A DNA stretch of 64,000 bases from Saprospiraceae bacterium (GCA_020629035.1 JAHDEC010000003.1:183983-247982), one strand, 5' to 3'. Counted from the first letter of the stretch, positions 44,143 to 54,066 are shown. Notes: a model not told the origin generated them from the sequence alone. Translations and numbers: made by a program.

Positions 44143-44657
44143 TCATTAAAGTTTTAGGAGTAGAACCAAGTATTCATGACTCATGCTGGGTAGCACCCAA
44201 TGCAACTATAACAGGAAAAGTACATATTGGAGCAGATTCAAATGTCTGGTACCAGGCCGTTATTAGAGGAGATGCCAATACCATTTATATAGGTGAAGGT
44301 GTAAACATTCAAGATGGAGCCATTGTACACGGATCCTACGAAAAAGACGATACGCATATAGGTGATTTTGTTACCATTGGTCATCGAGCCATTATCCATG
44401 GTTGTACTATTAAAAACCATGTATTAATCGGCATGGGCGCCATCATTTTGGATGATGCCATAATACCTCCTTATTGTATTGTGGGTGCTGGTGCATTGGT
44501 CACACAGGGAAAGGTCTTAGAATCAGGCTGGATTTATGGAGGAGTTCCCGCAAAGAAAATCAAAAAGCTGAGTGAAAAAGAGCTAGAGATGATGACTCAA
44601 GCATCTGCTGATGGTTACATCAAACTTTCCAAAATATACGCTGCGCTCGATGATTAA
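44139..44657 (+). CDS. Gamma carbonic anhydrase family protein
   Basis: 172 residues, left-handed beta helix. Zinc ligands are the His of DGAIVHGS and the two of GHRAIIHGC (three His in all). GVPAKKIKKLSEKE follows as the C-terminal helix. Members hydrate CO2 or act in other hexapeptide-repeat roles. With a SulP transporter in the window a bicarbonate link is possible but they are far apart. Overlaps the TraB gene. Confidence 0.9.
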   Translation: MIIKVLGVEPSIHDSCWVAPNATITGKVHIGADSNVWYQAVIRGDANTIYIGEGVNIQDGAIVHGSYEKDDTHIGDFVTIGHRAIIHGCTIKNHVLIGMGAIILDDAIIPPYCIVGAGALVTQGKVLESGWIYGGVPAKKIKKLSEKELEMMTQASADGYIKLSKIYAALDD

Positions 44658-44672
44658 GCACAAGAAATAATC

Positions 44673-45305
44673 ATGTATTTTTTCCGAGAAGATTATATCG
44701 AAGCTTTAATAAAATTAGTCTAGCTTAATGAAGATCATGCTTGGTTAGAAAGCATACAATCCATGAGGAAAGTGTCAAGTCTGGTGGGTGGTGGAGCAGG
44801 ATCATTAAATGATTGGAGTCCTACTTATTTATCGATGGAAGAAAATGCTTGGTATGGAGAAGTATATCATTTACTTTTTAATTTCTACATAAAAGCAGCA
44901 TGGCAAAACAGAAAGGGAGATAAATACCTTGTCACACTTTTACAAAGTCTCAAATTAGAAAAAGTTAAATATCTTAATTGCATAAGTTGTAATGCCTGCA
45001 ATCACCACTTTACGGTAAGCGCAACATTCGAGCGCTTTTTAGCGCTCTATATGCTGAAAAAACACTTGATAAAAACCGATAAAAAGCTTGTCGATTGGCT
45101 AACTAAAGAGGCATCTATATTTTCTACATCTACCAAATACTTTAGAAAACTATTAAACGAATCTTTAGTAAGACGAAAGATACAGATACACCCATTCGAA
45201 AGTAATTGTGTCCAGTGTTCTGCAGAAAGAAATTATACTCGATACCGCATATCAGTCAAGTATAGTGATGGATCATTTTCCTTGCGCAAACTGAAAGATA
45301 TTTAA
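44673..45305 (+). pseudogene. Unknown cytoplasmic protein gene broken by an in-frame TAG
   Basis: From the ATG at 44673, 15 bases after the carbonic anhydrase stop, the frame reads MYFFREDYIEALIKLV, then TAG (44721-44723), then LNEDHAWLESIQSM and continues to 45305 without another stop. The total is 210 codons. The part after the stop is a mixed helical protein with CISCNACNHHF and CVQCSAERNY, which may be metal-binding cysteine pairs. The N-terminal piece is a plausible amphipathic helix. No family recognised. A shorter protein from the ATG at 44763 would avoid the stop but lose that helix. Confidence 0.6.
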
Positions 45306-45338
45306 GATTACTTTGAAAGATCACCAAGATTGGCAAAA

Positions 45339-45800
45339 CTAAATCTCAATCCGCATATTGATCAAGTGCTTTGTAAACCCTACTTTTTCATAAGCCCTAA
45401 TAGCAGATGGATTGTCCTGATACACATCTAATCTACACTCATTAATACCCTTTGATTTTGACCACTTAAATAAGGCTTCTATTATTTTGCTATTGACCCC
45501 TTTCCCTCTAAACGCTTCATTGACAAACATAAAGCCCATATAGGTATATTGCTCATGCTTTAGATAGGGTTTTGCCTCTTTAATTAGGCCATAAGCAGAG
45601 CCAATAATTTTATCGCCAACAGTTGCAAGCAATACACAAGCATCGGCTTGACTAATCATACTGGCTAAATCATAATAGTTAATATGCCCTGATTTTAAGG
45701 TAGGATCATAAGGTCTTTCTGCCTCTATAATGCCCTGTTCGAAAGCATATAATGTAGGTAAATCTGCCTCTACAGCTCTACGAATGTTGAACTCTTCCAT
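45339..45800 (-). CDS. GNAT family N-acetyltransferase
   Basis: 153 residues with the acetyl-CoA-binding motif FVNEAFRGKGVNSKIIEALFKW (Q/R-x-x-G-x-G/A-like) and C-terminal DVYQDNPSAIRAYEKVGF. It acetylates an amine substrate that cannot be read from the sequence. It is 3 bases after the M14 carboxypeptidase gene and likely shares its transcript. Confidence 0.88.
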   Translation of the reverse strand: MEEFNIRRAVEADLPTLYAFEQGIIEAERPYDPTLKSGHINYYDLASMISQADACVLLATVGDKIIGSAYGLIKEAKPYLKHEQYTYMGFMFVNEAFRGKGVNSKIIEALFKWSKSKGINECRLDVYQDNPSAIRAYEKVGFTKHLINMRIEI

Positions 45801-45803
45801 CGA

Positions 45804-48305
45804 TTATTCTTCATTAACAAGGGATTCAAAGAAAACTGCATTGGCTAGCAATCGATGGGTCGCCATAAAGTAACCTCTGAAACTCGGATTCACAGAGAAA
45901 TGAGTAATTCTTCCTTCATTCATTGCTTTGGTAGAAACTACCGATTTCCCATTTGCAATACGTTTGTTTTCTTCAGAAATATATCCACTTAAAGCCACTG
46001 GTGCTGCATACTTTATAACCGGTTTTAGCTCAGTAGATTTATAGAAAATATTTCCTTGGTGGAATACGGGTAAATTGCTAGCTGTATATCCATAACAAAA
46101 TGGATGATCAAGATTTAGTGAAGATTGTAAAATAGCACCACCAATTACCTGAGCAGCTTTAGCGTCACTTGCATCTTTGTTGTTTTCTAAGGCCTTTAGC
46201 ACTTGGTTAGTGGAGCGTTTAGCCTGCAAAAAACCTGCTTCATCAAAAACATCTAAATTGGATTTAACAATAATTAAATGGCCACCTTCTTTAATCCATT
46301 TTTTAAGTCTATCAAAATGCTCGGTACTTATGCTTTCGTTCAAATTAGGTATGATGATGGTTTTATACTTTGCTAGATTTATAAACGCTAAACGATCTAT
46401 ATCCAGATGGCTAATTTGCTCATTCCAATGCACATCAAACTGGTGCCACAAGTAGCCAGCATCATAGGCGCCTAAGCCTCTACCCACAAGCAAACCAGTC
46501 TTGCCAACTTGCGATAATTTGCCGGTTTTCATTTTTTTAATAATACGTTTTGCTAAAGCATGTTGCTCTATGGAAAAGCCTAAAGCAAGGCTTAAACTAT
46601 CCAATGTTTGTTTTATCTCGTCCCAGTTTTCCGCTTGGTTACTGAAGAAGAAACTGCCTTTTTTTATGCTAACATCTTTTTTCTCATAATCTTCCTGCAT
46701 GATACGTATGTTGATATCCTTTGCTTGTAGGCAACTTACCACACTTGGCATATGGTAGATATTGCTTGGAATTACCCATGTGTTGATCTCATTTTCGCTA
46801 CCTGTCGAAGTAGTGGTAGATCTTAAACGTTCCAAGCTTTCGGGACTTTGTACGCTTTGTACATTCAGGTTTAATGAAAGCGGAAAACTCCAAGTTGATA
46901 CATCGTAAAAGATACTGTCCGGAAATTTATCTACACTATCAAACATGGTTTTAATCAGCCGATATTGGTCTTGAGCACAAGGGACTACATAACTTGGTTT
47001 GTTGTTATTTATCGACCTAATTTCGTCTACCTTAATGCTATGTGTTTTCAGCACATCGGCAAAATATTTACTTACATAAGGGTCATCATGACTGAATTGA
47101 TAGGCTTTGATTGGATCATCTTTAGCCATTTGTCGAGAAGTTTGATAAAAATCTCTCATGTAGCTGAGCAATTCTTTTCTTTTGTTCAATGTTGCCTTAT
47201 GTGTCGAAAAAGAAGTGATCACTTGATTCCTAATGGTAAATGGATAGCTAAGCAAACCATTTTTAGTTTCTTGCAGATGTCCTCTTGAGCTAGCTTGTTC
47301 AAACAAAATGCCGATACATCCATTAATGTCAGGATAGGTCGATCCTTTGCCATAGTAATAATCATCGAATCGCTCTTTCGTAAAGTATTTTGAACCGATT
47401 GAGTCCAAGGCTGCTGCGTGGAATTCGCCTATTTCTTCCGTTAATTGTTGATTTAGTTGGGGAGTCATTGGATTGGTTCTGCTCGGTACACCAGGCTGAA
47501 AAAAGAAGGTGCTGTTTTTCCCCATTTCGTGATGATCGGTTAACACATTTGGGTGCCATTCGTGAAAATTTTGGATCCTACCTTTCGAAGAAGGGTGAAT
47601 GACAAACAACCAGTCTCTGTTTAGATCAAACCAATAATGATTAGTTCTTCCACCAGGCCAAGTTTCTGAAAACTCTCTTGAATTTTCATCTGGATTTAAG
47701 TGCAAATGTTTATTCGAGTTAACCCAACTAGCAAATCGATTAAATCCATCAGGGTTAAAACATGGATCTAGCAAAATCACAACATTATCTAATAACTGCT
47801 TTACATAATCAGACTCACCAGCTAATAGGTAATAACATACTAACATAGCTGCGTTGGTTCCAGAAGATTCATTTCCGTGCACTCCGTAACCTTGATACAA
47901 AATGGCGGGTAAATTATCAATATCCACTTCTTCTGCTTTATTGGTTCGAAGTTTTGCGTGGTCCGCCTTGATATCAGCTAATCGTGCATGATTCTTATCA
48001 CTGGTTATGATAAGATAACTGAGTGGTCTATGTTCATGACTTTTTGCATATTCTACATACTTAGCTTTAGATGACAAATTGGCCATTCGGCGCATATATT
48101 CGTCTAGTTTATCATGAGAAACATGCCATTCGCCAACCTGATAACCAAGTAATTCTTCAGGTTCTGGAAAGTCTTTATCGTAGGACTCATCAGGTAGATA
48201 ATAAGTTAATGATGGCTTTTGAGCAAAACTGCTAACCATAATAAATAAGCAAAAGCTTAAAAAGAATGTGGTCTTTATGTATGTTTTCTGCACAGGAATT
48301 TCCAA
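45804..48305 (-). CDS. Secreted M14 zinc carboxypeptidase-like protein
   Basis: 833 residues, signal peptide ending ~28 (Ser-Phe-Ala before Gln). Zinc ligands H143 and E146 (YGVHGNESSG), then DPCFNPDGFNRFASW, FDLNRDWLF and TDHHEMGKNSTFFFQPG. Two-thirds of the protein follows the domain as a C-terminal half of mixed strands (LLVGRGLGAYDAG, GGHLIIVK). This is the long M14 form of Bacteroidota. Its exact peptide or amide substrate is unknown. All ligands are intact. Confidence 0.9.
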   Translation of the reverse strand: MEIPVQKTYIKTTFFLSFCLFIMVSSFAQKPSLTYYLPDESYDKDFPEPEELLGYQVGEWHVSHDKLDEYMRRMANLSSKAKYVEYAKSHEHRPLSYLIITSDKNHARLADIKADHAKLRTNKAEEVDIDNLPAILYQGYGVHGNESSGTNAAMLVCYYLLAGESDYVKQLLDNVVILLDPCFNPDGFNRFASWVNSNKHLHLNPDENSREFSETWPGGRTNHYWFDLNRDWLFVIHPSSKGRIQNFHEWHPNVLTDHHEMGKNSTFFFQPGVPSRTNPMTPQLNQQLTEEIGEFHAAALDSIGSKYFTKERFDDYYYGKGSTYPDINGCIGILFEQASSRGHLQETKNGLLSYPFTIRNQVITSFSTHKATLNKRKELLSYMRDFYQTSRQMAKDDPIKAYQFSHDDPYVSKYFADVLKTHSIKVDEIRSINNNKPSYVVPCAQDQYRLIKTMFDSVDKFPDSIFYDVSTWSFPLSLNLNVQSVQSPESLERLRSTTTSTGSENEINTWVIPSNIYHMPSVVSCLQAKDINIRIMQEDYEKKDVSIKKGSFFFSNQAENWDEIKQTLDSLSLALGFSIEQHALAKRIIKKMKTGKLSQVGKTGLLVGRGLGAYDAGYLWHQFDVHWNEQISHLDIDRLAFINLAKYKTIIIPNLNESISTEHFDRLKKWIKEGGHLIIVKSNLDVFDEAGFLQAKRSTNQVLKALENNKDASDAKAAQVIGGAILQSSLNLDHPFCYGYTASNLPVFHQGNIFYKSTELKPVIKYAAPVALSGYISEENKRIANGKSVVSTKAMNEGRITHFSVNPSFRGYFMATHRLLANAVFFESLVNEE

Positions 48306-48330
48306 TTTTGATTGCTAAAGATACTAAATC

Positions 48331-48630
48331 ATGTATGCTATATTAATTACCATTATTGCAGGAATTTTTGTTGCTCTTTTATTTGTCAATATTTATTTCC
48401 GAATGAAGGTGCTAAAACATTATCGAGTCTTGAGGAAAAATAAAGTAGAATTTCCAGCATACTATATTTTAAAAGAAGCAGAAATGGAGCGAGACGTATT
48501 ACATCATTATCCTGGTTTCGAAGAAAATATAAGGACCTTTTGTAATCATATAAGACATAGTATCAAGATAGCTATGGCTATTGTTGTTTTTATCAGCATT
48601 TTAGGTGGAATCATTGTATATTATAACTGA
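48331..48630 (+). CDS. Small two-helix membrane protein
   Basis: 99 residues. Hydrophobic segments at ~3-23 (AILITIIAGIFVALLFVNIYF) and ~78-97 (AMAIVVFISILGGIIVYYN), with a charged middle (RMKVLKHYRVLRKNKVEFPAY). No family recognised. It starts 25 bases from the divergent M14 gene. Probable real gene based on topology and clean start. Confidence 0.6.
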   Translation: MYAILITIIAGIFVALLFVNIYFRMKVLKHYRVLRKNKVEFPAYYILKEAEMERDVLHHYPGFEENIRTFCNHIRHSIKIAMAIVVFISILGGIIVYYN

Positions 48631-48732
48631 TAAAATAAACGTTAATATTTTCTTAACACCTACATACTTAGCTTAAGAATACTTTCGTTATCCATTTACT
48701 TAACTAACTCAAAACCTAAACTTGTAACCAGA

Positions 48733-49590
48733 ATGAGAGCATTGATTTGGATGTTGTTTGGCTGTGTTTTTTTTCTTCATAGTTGTGATGTTTTTAGAAA
48801 TGATGAATTAGATCCAGTTTTCTTAGATATTACTGATATCAATTTGGTTACCGAGCCAGGCCAAGGAGAAAACACACATAATATAAGAGACGCTTGGATA
48901 ATTGCAGATGGTAACGATGTTGGTGTGTTTGAGTTACCCGTTAGAGTACCTTTATTAGATCCACAACCCATAGATGTTAGAGTTTTTGCAGGCATTCGAA
49001 GAGATGGTCAAGAGGCCTTCCCAATCGAATACCCATTTTTTGATGTTGAGGCATTTACTGTGGAAGAACCAAGTGGGACTGTACTTTCAAAATCAATAGA
49101 TATTAAATACAGAAGCACAACTAAATTTGAGATGATTGCCGATTTCGATGTAAGTAATCCGTTCAATCAGAATCAAGATGATTATGATGGTTCGTACATG
49201 GATATTGTTCAAGATGACTTAATACCTGGAAATAATGCAGGAATCATCTATGTAAATAAAGAAAATCCAGTTTTCGAAGCACAAACGGGTATTCCGTTTA
49301 ATGCAAGTGACATCATTGGTCAAAAACCTTATCTAGAGTTAGATTATAGAGGAAATGCACCTCTAGTTATCGGGGTGAAGAAGTTTTTTGTAGGTAATCT
49401 TTTCCAGACTGATTACATTATTATCTTAAAGGAAAGTGAGGAGTGGAATCACCTATATCTTAGTTTGGAAGAATTTTTAAGTGATCCAGATATTGAAGAA
49501 TATCGTTTAATTCTCAATGTAGATATCGAAGGTTTAGAAGAGGAAGAAGTGTATGCTTATGTCGATAACGTGAAATTGTTGAGATTCTAG
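48733..49590 (+). CDS. Hypothetical lipoprotein
   Basis: 285 residues. Lipoprotein signal ends at Cys18 (Leu-His-Ser-Cys). The body is acidic with many Asp/Glu and no recognised domain. The C-terminus (EEVYAYVDNVKLLRF) forms strands. It abuts the sugar transferase gene (3 bases), suggesting co-transcription and an envelope role connected with surface polysaccharide, which is inference. Confidence 0.65.
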   Translation: MRALIWMLFGCVFFLHSCDVFRNDELDPVFLDITDINLVTEPGQGENTHNIRDAWIIADGNDVGVFELPVRVPLLDPQPIDVRVFAGIRRDGQEAFPIEYPFFDVEAFTVEEPSGTVLSKSIDIKYRSTTKFEMIADFDVSNPFNQNQDDYDGSYMDIVQDDLIPGNNAGIIYVNKENPVFEAQTGIPFNASDIIGQKPYLELDYRGNAPLVIGVKKFFVGNLFQTDYIIILKESEEWNHLYLSLEEFLSDPDIEEYRLILNVDIEGLEEEEVYAYVDNVKLLRF

Positions 49591-49593
49591 TTG

Positions 49594-51015
49594 ATGGGTG
49601 GACAAAGACGCATCGAACTGATCATTTATCGGATCTTGGATTTCTTTTCTGCCATGGCAGCATGGTGTCTGTTTTTTCTGTATCGTAAAAGTGTAGAAAA
49701 TGCCGGATTTACCATGGTCGAAGTTTATGGCGATAATAATTTCTGGCTAGGCTTAACTTTGATTCCTATTGGTTGGATTTTGCTATATACTGTATTTGAC
49801 AAGTACTCAGATATCTATAGATTTTCTAGACTTGCTACCTTCTCTAGAACTTTGTTTTTAAGCTTTTTCGGCGCACTTATTCTATATTTTACCATTCTAT
49901 ATGACGACTCAGTTTATGAGTACATAAACTACGTTGTCCCGTTTATTCGATTGTTTCTGTATCATTTTGTTATCACGGTTACCGTTCGAATGATTTTCCT
50001 TACTTGGGCTTCTAAACGATTAAAATCAGGTAAGGTTAGCTATAAAACATTAATTATTGGTGGTGATAAAAATGCGGTAGAATTATACAATGAGATTACT
50101 GCAAGAGAATACAAGCTTGGTTACGATTTTGTGGGCTTTATAGATTCCAATGGCAATAGTAAAAATTTGCTTGGGGAGCATTTACATAAGCTTGGCGATT
50201 TAGCTGATATAGAAGCGATCATCAAAGAAAAAAATATCGAAGAGGTGATGATTGCTATTGAGACTTCAGAACATGAAAAGCTGAAGAAAATCTTTAACAT
50301 TTTAGATGATTTTTCTGACCGATTACTAGTCAAGATAATCCCAAGCATGTATGATATTATGGTAGGGACGGTTAAGATGAATCACATACATGGAGCAGTA
50401 TTAATCGAAGTAGATCGTCAATTAATGCCACGGTGGGAGAGTGTAATAAAGCGCTTGCTAGATGTGATAGCAAGTCTGGCCTTCCTTATCTTGTTTTCAT
50501 GGTTGTACATATACATAATCATTCGAGTTAAACTATCATCTCCAGGTAGCATTTTCTTCACTCAAGAGCGAATTGGTCGGGGTGGAAAACCATTTCGTAT
50601 TATTAAGTTCAGATCTATGAGGGAAGATGCTGAAGCAAATGGGCCGCAATTATCCCATGATTTTGACGATCGTATTACGCCTTGGGGAAAAATTATGCGT
50701 AAACTCAGGCTTGACGAAACCCCACAATTTATTAATGTGCTTAAAGGAGAAATGTCTTTAGTGGGTCCTAGGCCAGAAAGACAGCATTACATTGACCTTA
50801 TAACTAAAAAAGCACCACATTACAAACACCTTTTAAAGGTAAGACCAGGCATTACTTCTTGGGGTCAAGTTAAATATGGTTATGCCTCAAATGTAACTGA
50901 GATGCTGCAGCGCTTAAAATTCGATATGATCTATATTGAGAATATGTCGCTGGGATTAGATTTTAAAATACTATTCTATACCTTGTTGGTGCTTATTCAA
51001 GGAAAAGGTAAATAG
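49594..51015 (+). CDS. Polyprenyl-phosphate sugar-phosphate transferase (WcaJ/PglC-like)
   Basis: 473 residues from the ATG at 49594. N-terminal half has four membrane segments and a CoA-binding-like NAD fold (TLIIGGDKNAVELY). The C-terminal part is the sugar transferase domain: KRLLDVIASLAFLILFSWLYI, then FTQERIGRGGKPFRIIKFRSM, TPWGKIMRKLRLDETPQFINVLKGEMSLVGPRPERQHY, and the end YIENMSLGLDFKILFYTLLVLIQGKG. It starts an oligosaccharide on undecaprenyl phosphate at the inner membrane. AroE follows by 1 base. Confidence 0.93.
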   Translation: MGGQRRIELIIYRILDFFSAMAAWCLFFLYRKSVENAGFTMVEVYGDNNFWLGLTLIPIGWILLYTVFDKYSDIYRFSRLATFSRTLFLSFFGALILYFTILYDDSVYEYINYVVPFIRLFLYHFVITVTVRMIFLTWASKRLKSGKVSYKTLIIGGDKNAVELYNEITAREYKLGYDFVGFIDSNGNSKNLLGEHLHKLGDLADIEAIIKEKNIEEVMIAIETSEHEKLKKIFNILDDFSDRLLVKIIPSMYDIMVGTVKMNHIHGAVLIEVDRQLMPRWESVIKRLLDVIASLAFLILFSWLYIYIIIRVKLSSPGSIFFTQERIGRGGKPFRIIKFRSMREDAEANGPQLSHDFDDRITPWGKIMRKLRLDETPQFINVLKGEMSLVGPRPERQHYIDLITKKAPHYKHLLKVRPGITSWGQVKYGYASNVTEMLQRLKFDMIYIENMSLGLDFKILFYTLLVLIQGKGK

Positions 51016-51016
51016 T

Positions 51017-51757
51017 ATGAAAATTTATGGCCTCATAGGTAAATCCATTCAACAGAGTTTTTCACCAGCTTACTTTAATGATAAATTTGAATCATTATCA
51101 CTAGATGACCATTATTATCATTTATTCCAGTTTGACTCCCTTGATATGCTTGAAGGTCATGACTGGTCGATGGTCCAAGGGATGAATGTTACCATGCCTT
51201 ATAAGGAAAGTATTATTCCTTTTTTAGACGGTTTAAGCGACGATGCAGCCACCATAGGAGCAGTAAACACCATTCAAATTAATGAGGCTGGAAAATGGAT
51301 AGGTCACAATACCGATGTGTTTGGCTTTCAATTAAGCTTGATGGGTTTCTTAGGAGACCAAAGGATAGAAAATGCTTTAGTACTTGGCTCAGGTGGAGCT
51401 TCGAAAGCTGTCTGTTTTGTGTTAGATCAGCTGGACATTTTACATAAAGTTGTTTCTAGAAAAGGACCCATTAGTTATACAGATTTAGATGAAACCTTCC
51501 TTAGAGATTCGCAGTTAATCATCAATACTACTCCATTAGGAATGGGAGAATATTTAAACATGATGCCTGACCTTCCGCTAAATCATATTGGCAAGCAACA
51601 TTATCTTTTTGATTTGATATATAATCCCGAAAAAACTTTATTTTTGGAAAAGGGCGAACAGCAAGGAGCACAAATACAAAACGGCTTCGATATGTTAGTC
51701 TTTCAAGCCGAAAAAGCTTGGGAAATATGGAATCAAAAAGAAATTATACCTACATAA
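51017..51757 (+). CDS. aroE: Shikimate dehydrogenase
   Basis: 246 residues. GLIGKSIQQSFSPAYFN (shikimate site with S-x-S-x-x-H-N-like order), NVTMPYKESIIPFLD (catalytic Lys), NTIQ, GHNTDVFGF, VLGSGGASKAV (NADP site), and a C-terminal GFDMLVFQAEKAWEIW. It reduces 3-dehydroshikimate in aromatic amino acid synthesis. The length is slightly short, as usual in Bacteroidota. It abuts the proline dehydrogenase gene, which starts at the next base after its stop. Confidence 0.94.
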   Translation: MKIYGLIGKSIQQSFSPAYFNDKFESLSLDDHYYHLFQFDSLDMLEGHDWSMVQGMNVTMPYKESIIPFLDGLSDDAATIGAVNTIQINEAGKWIGHNTDVFGFQLSLMGFLGDQRIENALVLGSGGASKAVCFVLDQLDILHKVVSRKGPISYTDLDETFLRDSQLIINTTPLGMGEYLNMMPDLPLNHIGKQHYLFDLIYNPEKTLFLEKGEQQGAQIQNGFDMLVFQAEKAWEIWNQKEIIPT

Positions 51758-52948
51758 ATGGCAGAACCTGATCCTAATTTACAACTGGATTTCTCAAATA
51801 CAGAAATTGCTTTCGCGAGTAAATCCAATAAGGAATTAAAAAATACCGTTAGACTTTTTAGCTTAATGAATAAACAATGGCTCGTATCCATTGGTAGTTC
51901 ATTGGGTGCATTTGCCTTAAAGTATAACCTTCCATTTGCTAGGAGGATCACTCAAGAAACCATATTCAAGCAATTTTGTGGTGGCGAAAGCCTGATGGAT
52001 TGTCAGCCTACCATCGATCAATTATTTAAGTATAAAACACTGACGGTACTTGATTATGGATTAGAAGCAAAATCCACAGATGAAGAGTTGCAGGCGGTAC
52101 AAGACGAATTAGTAAGAGCTATTGAATTAGCAGCATCTAATAATTCAGTGCCCGTAGTAAGTATCAAAGTTTCTGCTTTAGTAGATAATGCATTACTAGA
52201 AACCAAGCAGTCCACTGGAAAGTTAAATGACATTGAACAAAAAAACTACGATAAGCTGGTTAATCGTCTTATCAATATCGGTAATAAAGCGCACGAATTA
52301 AAAGTAGGTGTATTTATAGATGCAGAGGAGTCATGGATTCAAGATAGTATCGATGAGTTAGTAGATATGTTGATGGAAAAGTTTAATGGTGAAGAAGTGA
52401 TCGTTTACAATACCTTCCAGTTATATCGACATGATCGCTTAGCCTATTTAAAAGACTCTTATCAGAGAGCACAAACAACTGGATATAAATTAGGTGCCAA
52501 ATTAGTTCGTGGTGCCTACATGGAAAAGGAACGAGCTAGAGCTGAAGAACAAAATTATCCAAGTCCTATCCACAAGGACAAAGCATCGGTAGATAAAGAC
52601 TACGATGAAGCGATTCGATTTTGTGTGGAACATTATGAAAGTATTGCTTCATGCTGTGCCTCACATAATGCTAATTCCAATAAGTTACAGGCACAGTTGA
52701 TTCATGACTTAGATATTCGTAAAAATCATGAACATCTAAATTTTTGCCAATTGTATGGAATGAGTGATTACATCTCCTTTAATCTGGCGGATAAAGGATA
52801 TAATGTTGCAAAATACGTACCCTATGGACCGATTAAAGAAGTCATACCATACTTGATTCGAAGAGCCCAAGAAAACACCTCTGTAACTGGGGAAATGAGT
52901 CGTGAATTAAATTTTCTCTCCCAAGAACTTAAACGACGCAAAAAGTAA
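51758..52948 (+). CDS. Proline dehydrogenase
   Basis: 396 residues, a TIM-barrel FAD enzyme. Typical stretches are VSIKVSALVDN, GVFIDAEESWIQDSIDELV, IVYNTFQLYRHDRLAYLKDSYQR and KLGAKLVRGAYMEKERARAEE, followed by ASHNANSN and C-terminal YVPYGPIKEVIPYLIRRAQEN. It oxidises proline to pyrroline-5-carboxylate at the membrane. It abuts aroE and ends before a terminator. Confidence 0.93.
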   Translation: MAEPDPNLQLDFSNTEIAFASKSNKELKNTVRLFSLMNKQWLVSIGSSLGAFALKYNLPFARRITQETIFKQFCGGESLMDCQPTIDQLFKYKTLTVLDYGLEAKSTDEELQAVQDELVRAIELAASNNSVPVVSIKVSALVDNALLETKQSTGKLNDIEQKNYDKLVNRLINIGNKAHELKVGVFIDAEESWIQDSIDELVDMLMEKFNGEEVIVYNTFQLYRHDRLAYLKDSYQRAQTTGYKLGAKLVRGAYMEKERARAEEQNYPSPIHKDKASVDKDYDEAIRFCVEHYESIASCCASHNANSNKLQAQLIHDLDIRKNHEHLNFCQLYGMSDYISFNLADKGYNVAKYVPYGPIKEVIPYLIRRAQENTSVTGEMSRELNFLSQELKRRKK

Positions 52949-52975
52949 AAAAAGCTAGATTAGCAAGCTTTTTTT
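52947..52975 (+). terminator. Terminator after proline dehydrogenase
   Basis: A 10-bp inverted repeat (52947-52956 with 52966-52975), 9-base loop, ending in seven T. Its left arm overlaps the stop codon of the gene by two bases. Confidence 0.8.
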
Positions 52976-53052
52976 GATCAAGATCTCGCTAAATTCAGGG
53001 GTTCCCAAGCCGAACATTGAAAGATGCACTATATTTTGATACATTTGGAAAT

Positions 53053-54066
53053 ATGAAATGGAAGATTGGAGCTGGCATATATCTCGTCATTATTTTTTCT
53101 AGCTTTTCTTTTAATCAGGAAAATAAGCTGTTTAATCCGACAGATAATCTATCAAGAGTACTTCATCAATTAGGTGAAGATCATGCATTGCATAGCTTGG
53201 ATTACACCGAAGAACAAGTGCTGATGGGTAAGCAATTAGTGCTAGAGGGAAGGACGGTAGGTCCAGATGGAAAACGAACCAGGTATGTGAGCAAGCACTA
53301 CATGTGCACTACCTGCCACAATACTCAGCGGGAAGATCCAGATTTGTCAGTAAGCGAGCCGGAAACAAGATTGGACTATGTAAAGACTAAAGGAATACCA
53401 TTTTTACAAGGAACAACTTTTAAGGGAATAGTCAATCGCGAGAGCTGGTATAATGATGATTATGTAAAAAAGTACGGCGAAGAAATCGTAGGAAAGGCGC
53501 ATAAGAATCTTAGAGAATCTATTCAATTATGTGCTGTGGAGTGCGCTCAAGGAAGAGCTATGAAAGCCTGGGAAATCGATGCGGTTTTAGCCTATTTCTG
53601 GACCCTCGAATACAACTTAGCAGATTTAGACCTCAGCCCTGAAGAGTGGGAATCTATTAATGAAAAAGCCATCGATAATGAGGCAAAAATAAAATTGCTT
53701 AAATCAAAATATTTGCAAAAATCACCTGCGCATTTTTTCCAGTCTGCAGCTGACAAAAAAGAAGGATATCCTGGTTTAGAAGGGAATCCTGATATAGGTA
53801 AAGATATTTATGAATTATCCTGCTTGCATTGTCATCAGCAAGGAGGAGTCTCCCATTATGTGTTGGATAGCAAAGCATTAAGCTTTAAGGATTTAGCAAA
53901 ATCTATCCCTAAAAACTCACATTTTTCGCTCTATCAAATCATCGCTTATGGAACCTACGCCATTCCAGGTCATAAACCTTATATGCCTCATTTTCCAGCC
54001 GAACGCATGAGTAAGCAGCAGGTGGAAGATTTACGAGCATACATAGAACTTAAAGCCAATGAATAA
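53053..54066 (+). CDS. Diheme c-type cytochrome
   Basis: 337 residues from the ATG at 53053; the TTG at 53017 would place extra residues before the signal peptide and is rejected. The signal peptide reads KWKIGAGIYLVIIFSS. Two haem motifs are CxxCH: MCTTCHNTQ and CLHCHQQGG. The middle part (ESIQLCAVECAQGRAMKAWEIDAVLAYFW) is helical. It fits a two-domain diheme cytochrome of electron transfer or of a peroxidase-like module. It overlaps the next gene by 8 bases. Confidence 0.87.
   Translation: MKWKIGAGIYLVIIFSSFSFNQENKLFNPTDNLSRVLHQLGEDHALHSLDYTEEQVLMGKQLVLEGRTVGPDGKRTRYVSKHYMCTTCHNTQREDPDLSVSEPETRLDYVKTKGIPFLQGTTFKGIVNRESWYNDDYVKKYGEEIVGKAHKNLRESIQLCAVECAQGRAMKAWEIDAVLAYFWTLEYNLADLDLSPEEWESINEKAIDNEAKIKLLKSKYLQKSPAHFFQSAADKKEGYPGLEGNPDIGKDIYELSCLHCHQQGGVSHYVLDSKALSFKDLAKSIPKNSHFSLYQIIAYGTYAIPGHKPYMPHFPAERMSKQQVEDLRAYIELKANE

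Noticed and set aside
53017..53052. Longer N-terminus for the diheme cytochrome from a TTG.
   Set aside because: It puts 12 residues in front of a good signal peptide that starts at the ATG at 53053.
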